From Rotaria macrura (Eukaryota; Rotifera; Eurotatoria; Philodinida; Philodinidae), in assembly GCA_900239685.1 (NCBI GenBank), contig OENT01000895.1, positions 1 through 64,000 on the forward strand: DNA of 64,000 bases, given 5' to 3'. Under the pieces are notes generated by a model. The model searched no databases and was not told where the DNA came from. It saw only the letters and a list, made by a program, of their open reading frames with translations. The translations under genes were made by a program, and so were the position numbers. Positions 63,583 through 64,000 of the stretch are shown here, piece by piece. Within the stretch, counting starts at the first letter, position 1. Every line of letters starts with the position of its first letter.

Positions 63583-63778
63583 TTCTCGCAGGAAAACATC
63601 GGAAATTACCGGAATATGCAAGCAGTATTCTGTTCGGAAAATTGTCATAATTTTTTCTGTATATTCCAGTCAAATTCTGTTCTTTCCGACGGGAAATTAT
63701 CGGGGAAAAGTCCAAAAATTTTCTGGTCGGAATACTGCTTCAATGTTCCGGTGATTTCCCATATTTTCCTGCAGGATA
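63583..63778. mobile_element. Short MITE with ~55-base terminal inverted repeats
   Basis: The left end (TTCTCGCAGGAAAACATCGG... to about 63640) and right end (about 63719-63778) are inverted copies sharing GCAGGAAAA, GGAAAT-ACCGGAA and AGCAGTATTC. The total is about 196 bases, with no coding capacity. No clear target duplication was found. TCGGAA/GGAAAT words recur in the centre, so the whole element is nearly palindromic. Confidence 0.65.
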
Positions 63779-63925
63779 CGACTAGTTTATATTTTCTTTG
63801 TTAATGTGAATTTTTCTCGATTCATTACGAAGGATATAGTCATTAATATTATAATGTTTTTCATATTCTCTTCCTTAAATTATTTTTATTTTAATTTAAA
63901 TAAATAGAATAAAACACAATTATGA

Positions 63926-63958
63926 CGTTTCGACAATCGAAGTTGTCTTCTTCAGATG
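63926..63958 (-). ncRNA. Hammerhead-ribozyme-like core, degenerate
   Basis: On the minus strand the order CTGAAGA (fits CUGANGA), hairpin GACAA-CTTCGA-TTGTC and then GAAAC is that of a hammerhead catalytic core with stem II. One extra A lies between the first box and the stem, and I do not find a convincing 5' strand with a GUC cleavage site in the remaining bases before the window edge. Such cores mark the ends of Penelope-like elements, which include the Athena family of bdelloids. Treat it as a probable element remnant; the self-cleaving ability is doubtful. Confidence 0.4.
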
Positions 63959-64000
63959 ATGTTGTACATGAATATATAAGTATTCTTTTTATTTTCTATT

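Noticed and set aside
1-64000. CRISPR arrays, rRNA genes or bacterial operons
   Set aside because: No regularly spaced repeats, no rRNA-like blocks, and genes have spliceosomal introns, so a prokaryotic reading does not fit.

Overview
This is eukaryotic nuclear DNA: AT-rich, with multi-exon genes on both strands, GT-AG introns mostly 45-70 bases long, one tRNA gene, no operons of bacterial type and many small inverted-repeat elements. The gene set (DMBX homeobox, Id-like HLH, DENND1, RUSC, GT10 fucosyltransferase, chitin-binding mucin) is that of an animal. The very short introns, high AT and a bacterial-looking GH13 enzyme in an animal context make a rotifer, probably a bdelloid, my best guess; this is inference, not something the sequence proves.

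Layout. 0-7 kb: gene-poor, with a 726-bp inverted-repeat element flanked by an 8-bp duplication. 7.2-12.4 kb (+): a 12-exon GH13 branching-enzyme/trehalohydrolase-like gene whose sixth intron is swollen to 2.7 kb by a foldback element. 14-20 kb (+): a small membrane protein, an unrecognised two-exon gene and a secreted CBM14 mucin-like protein. 20.0-24.9 kb (-): an unrecognised six-exon gene and an alpha-1,3-fucosyltransferase. 25-38 kb: mostly empty, with tRNA-Pro(CGG) at 27.6 kb and a near-perfect 0.67-kb palindrome at 30-31.5 kb. 38.5 kb (+): an Id-like HLH gene. 41 kb (-): a DMBX homeobox gene. 44-55.5 kb (-): three genes head to tail, DENND1, RUSC and UBA-peptidyl-tRNA hydrolase, only 299 and 386 bases apart. 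55.5-64 kb: repeats, hAT-like ends, a decayed multi-exon locus, a MITE and a hammerhead-like motif.

The exon chains given here were joined by eye at GT-AG sites; for GH13, CBM14, the six-exon gene, FucT, DMBX, PTH2 and RUSC every phase matches and the totals divide by three. DENND1 is the exception: its seventh exon is one base too long, which puts the DENN domain out of frame unless there is a base error. The three minus-strand genes around 44-55 kb look like a possible trans-spliced operon, two of whose members (DENND1 and RUSC) belong to membrane-trafficking families.
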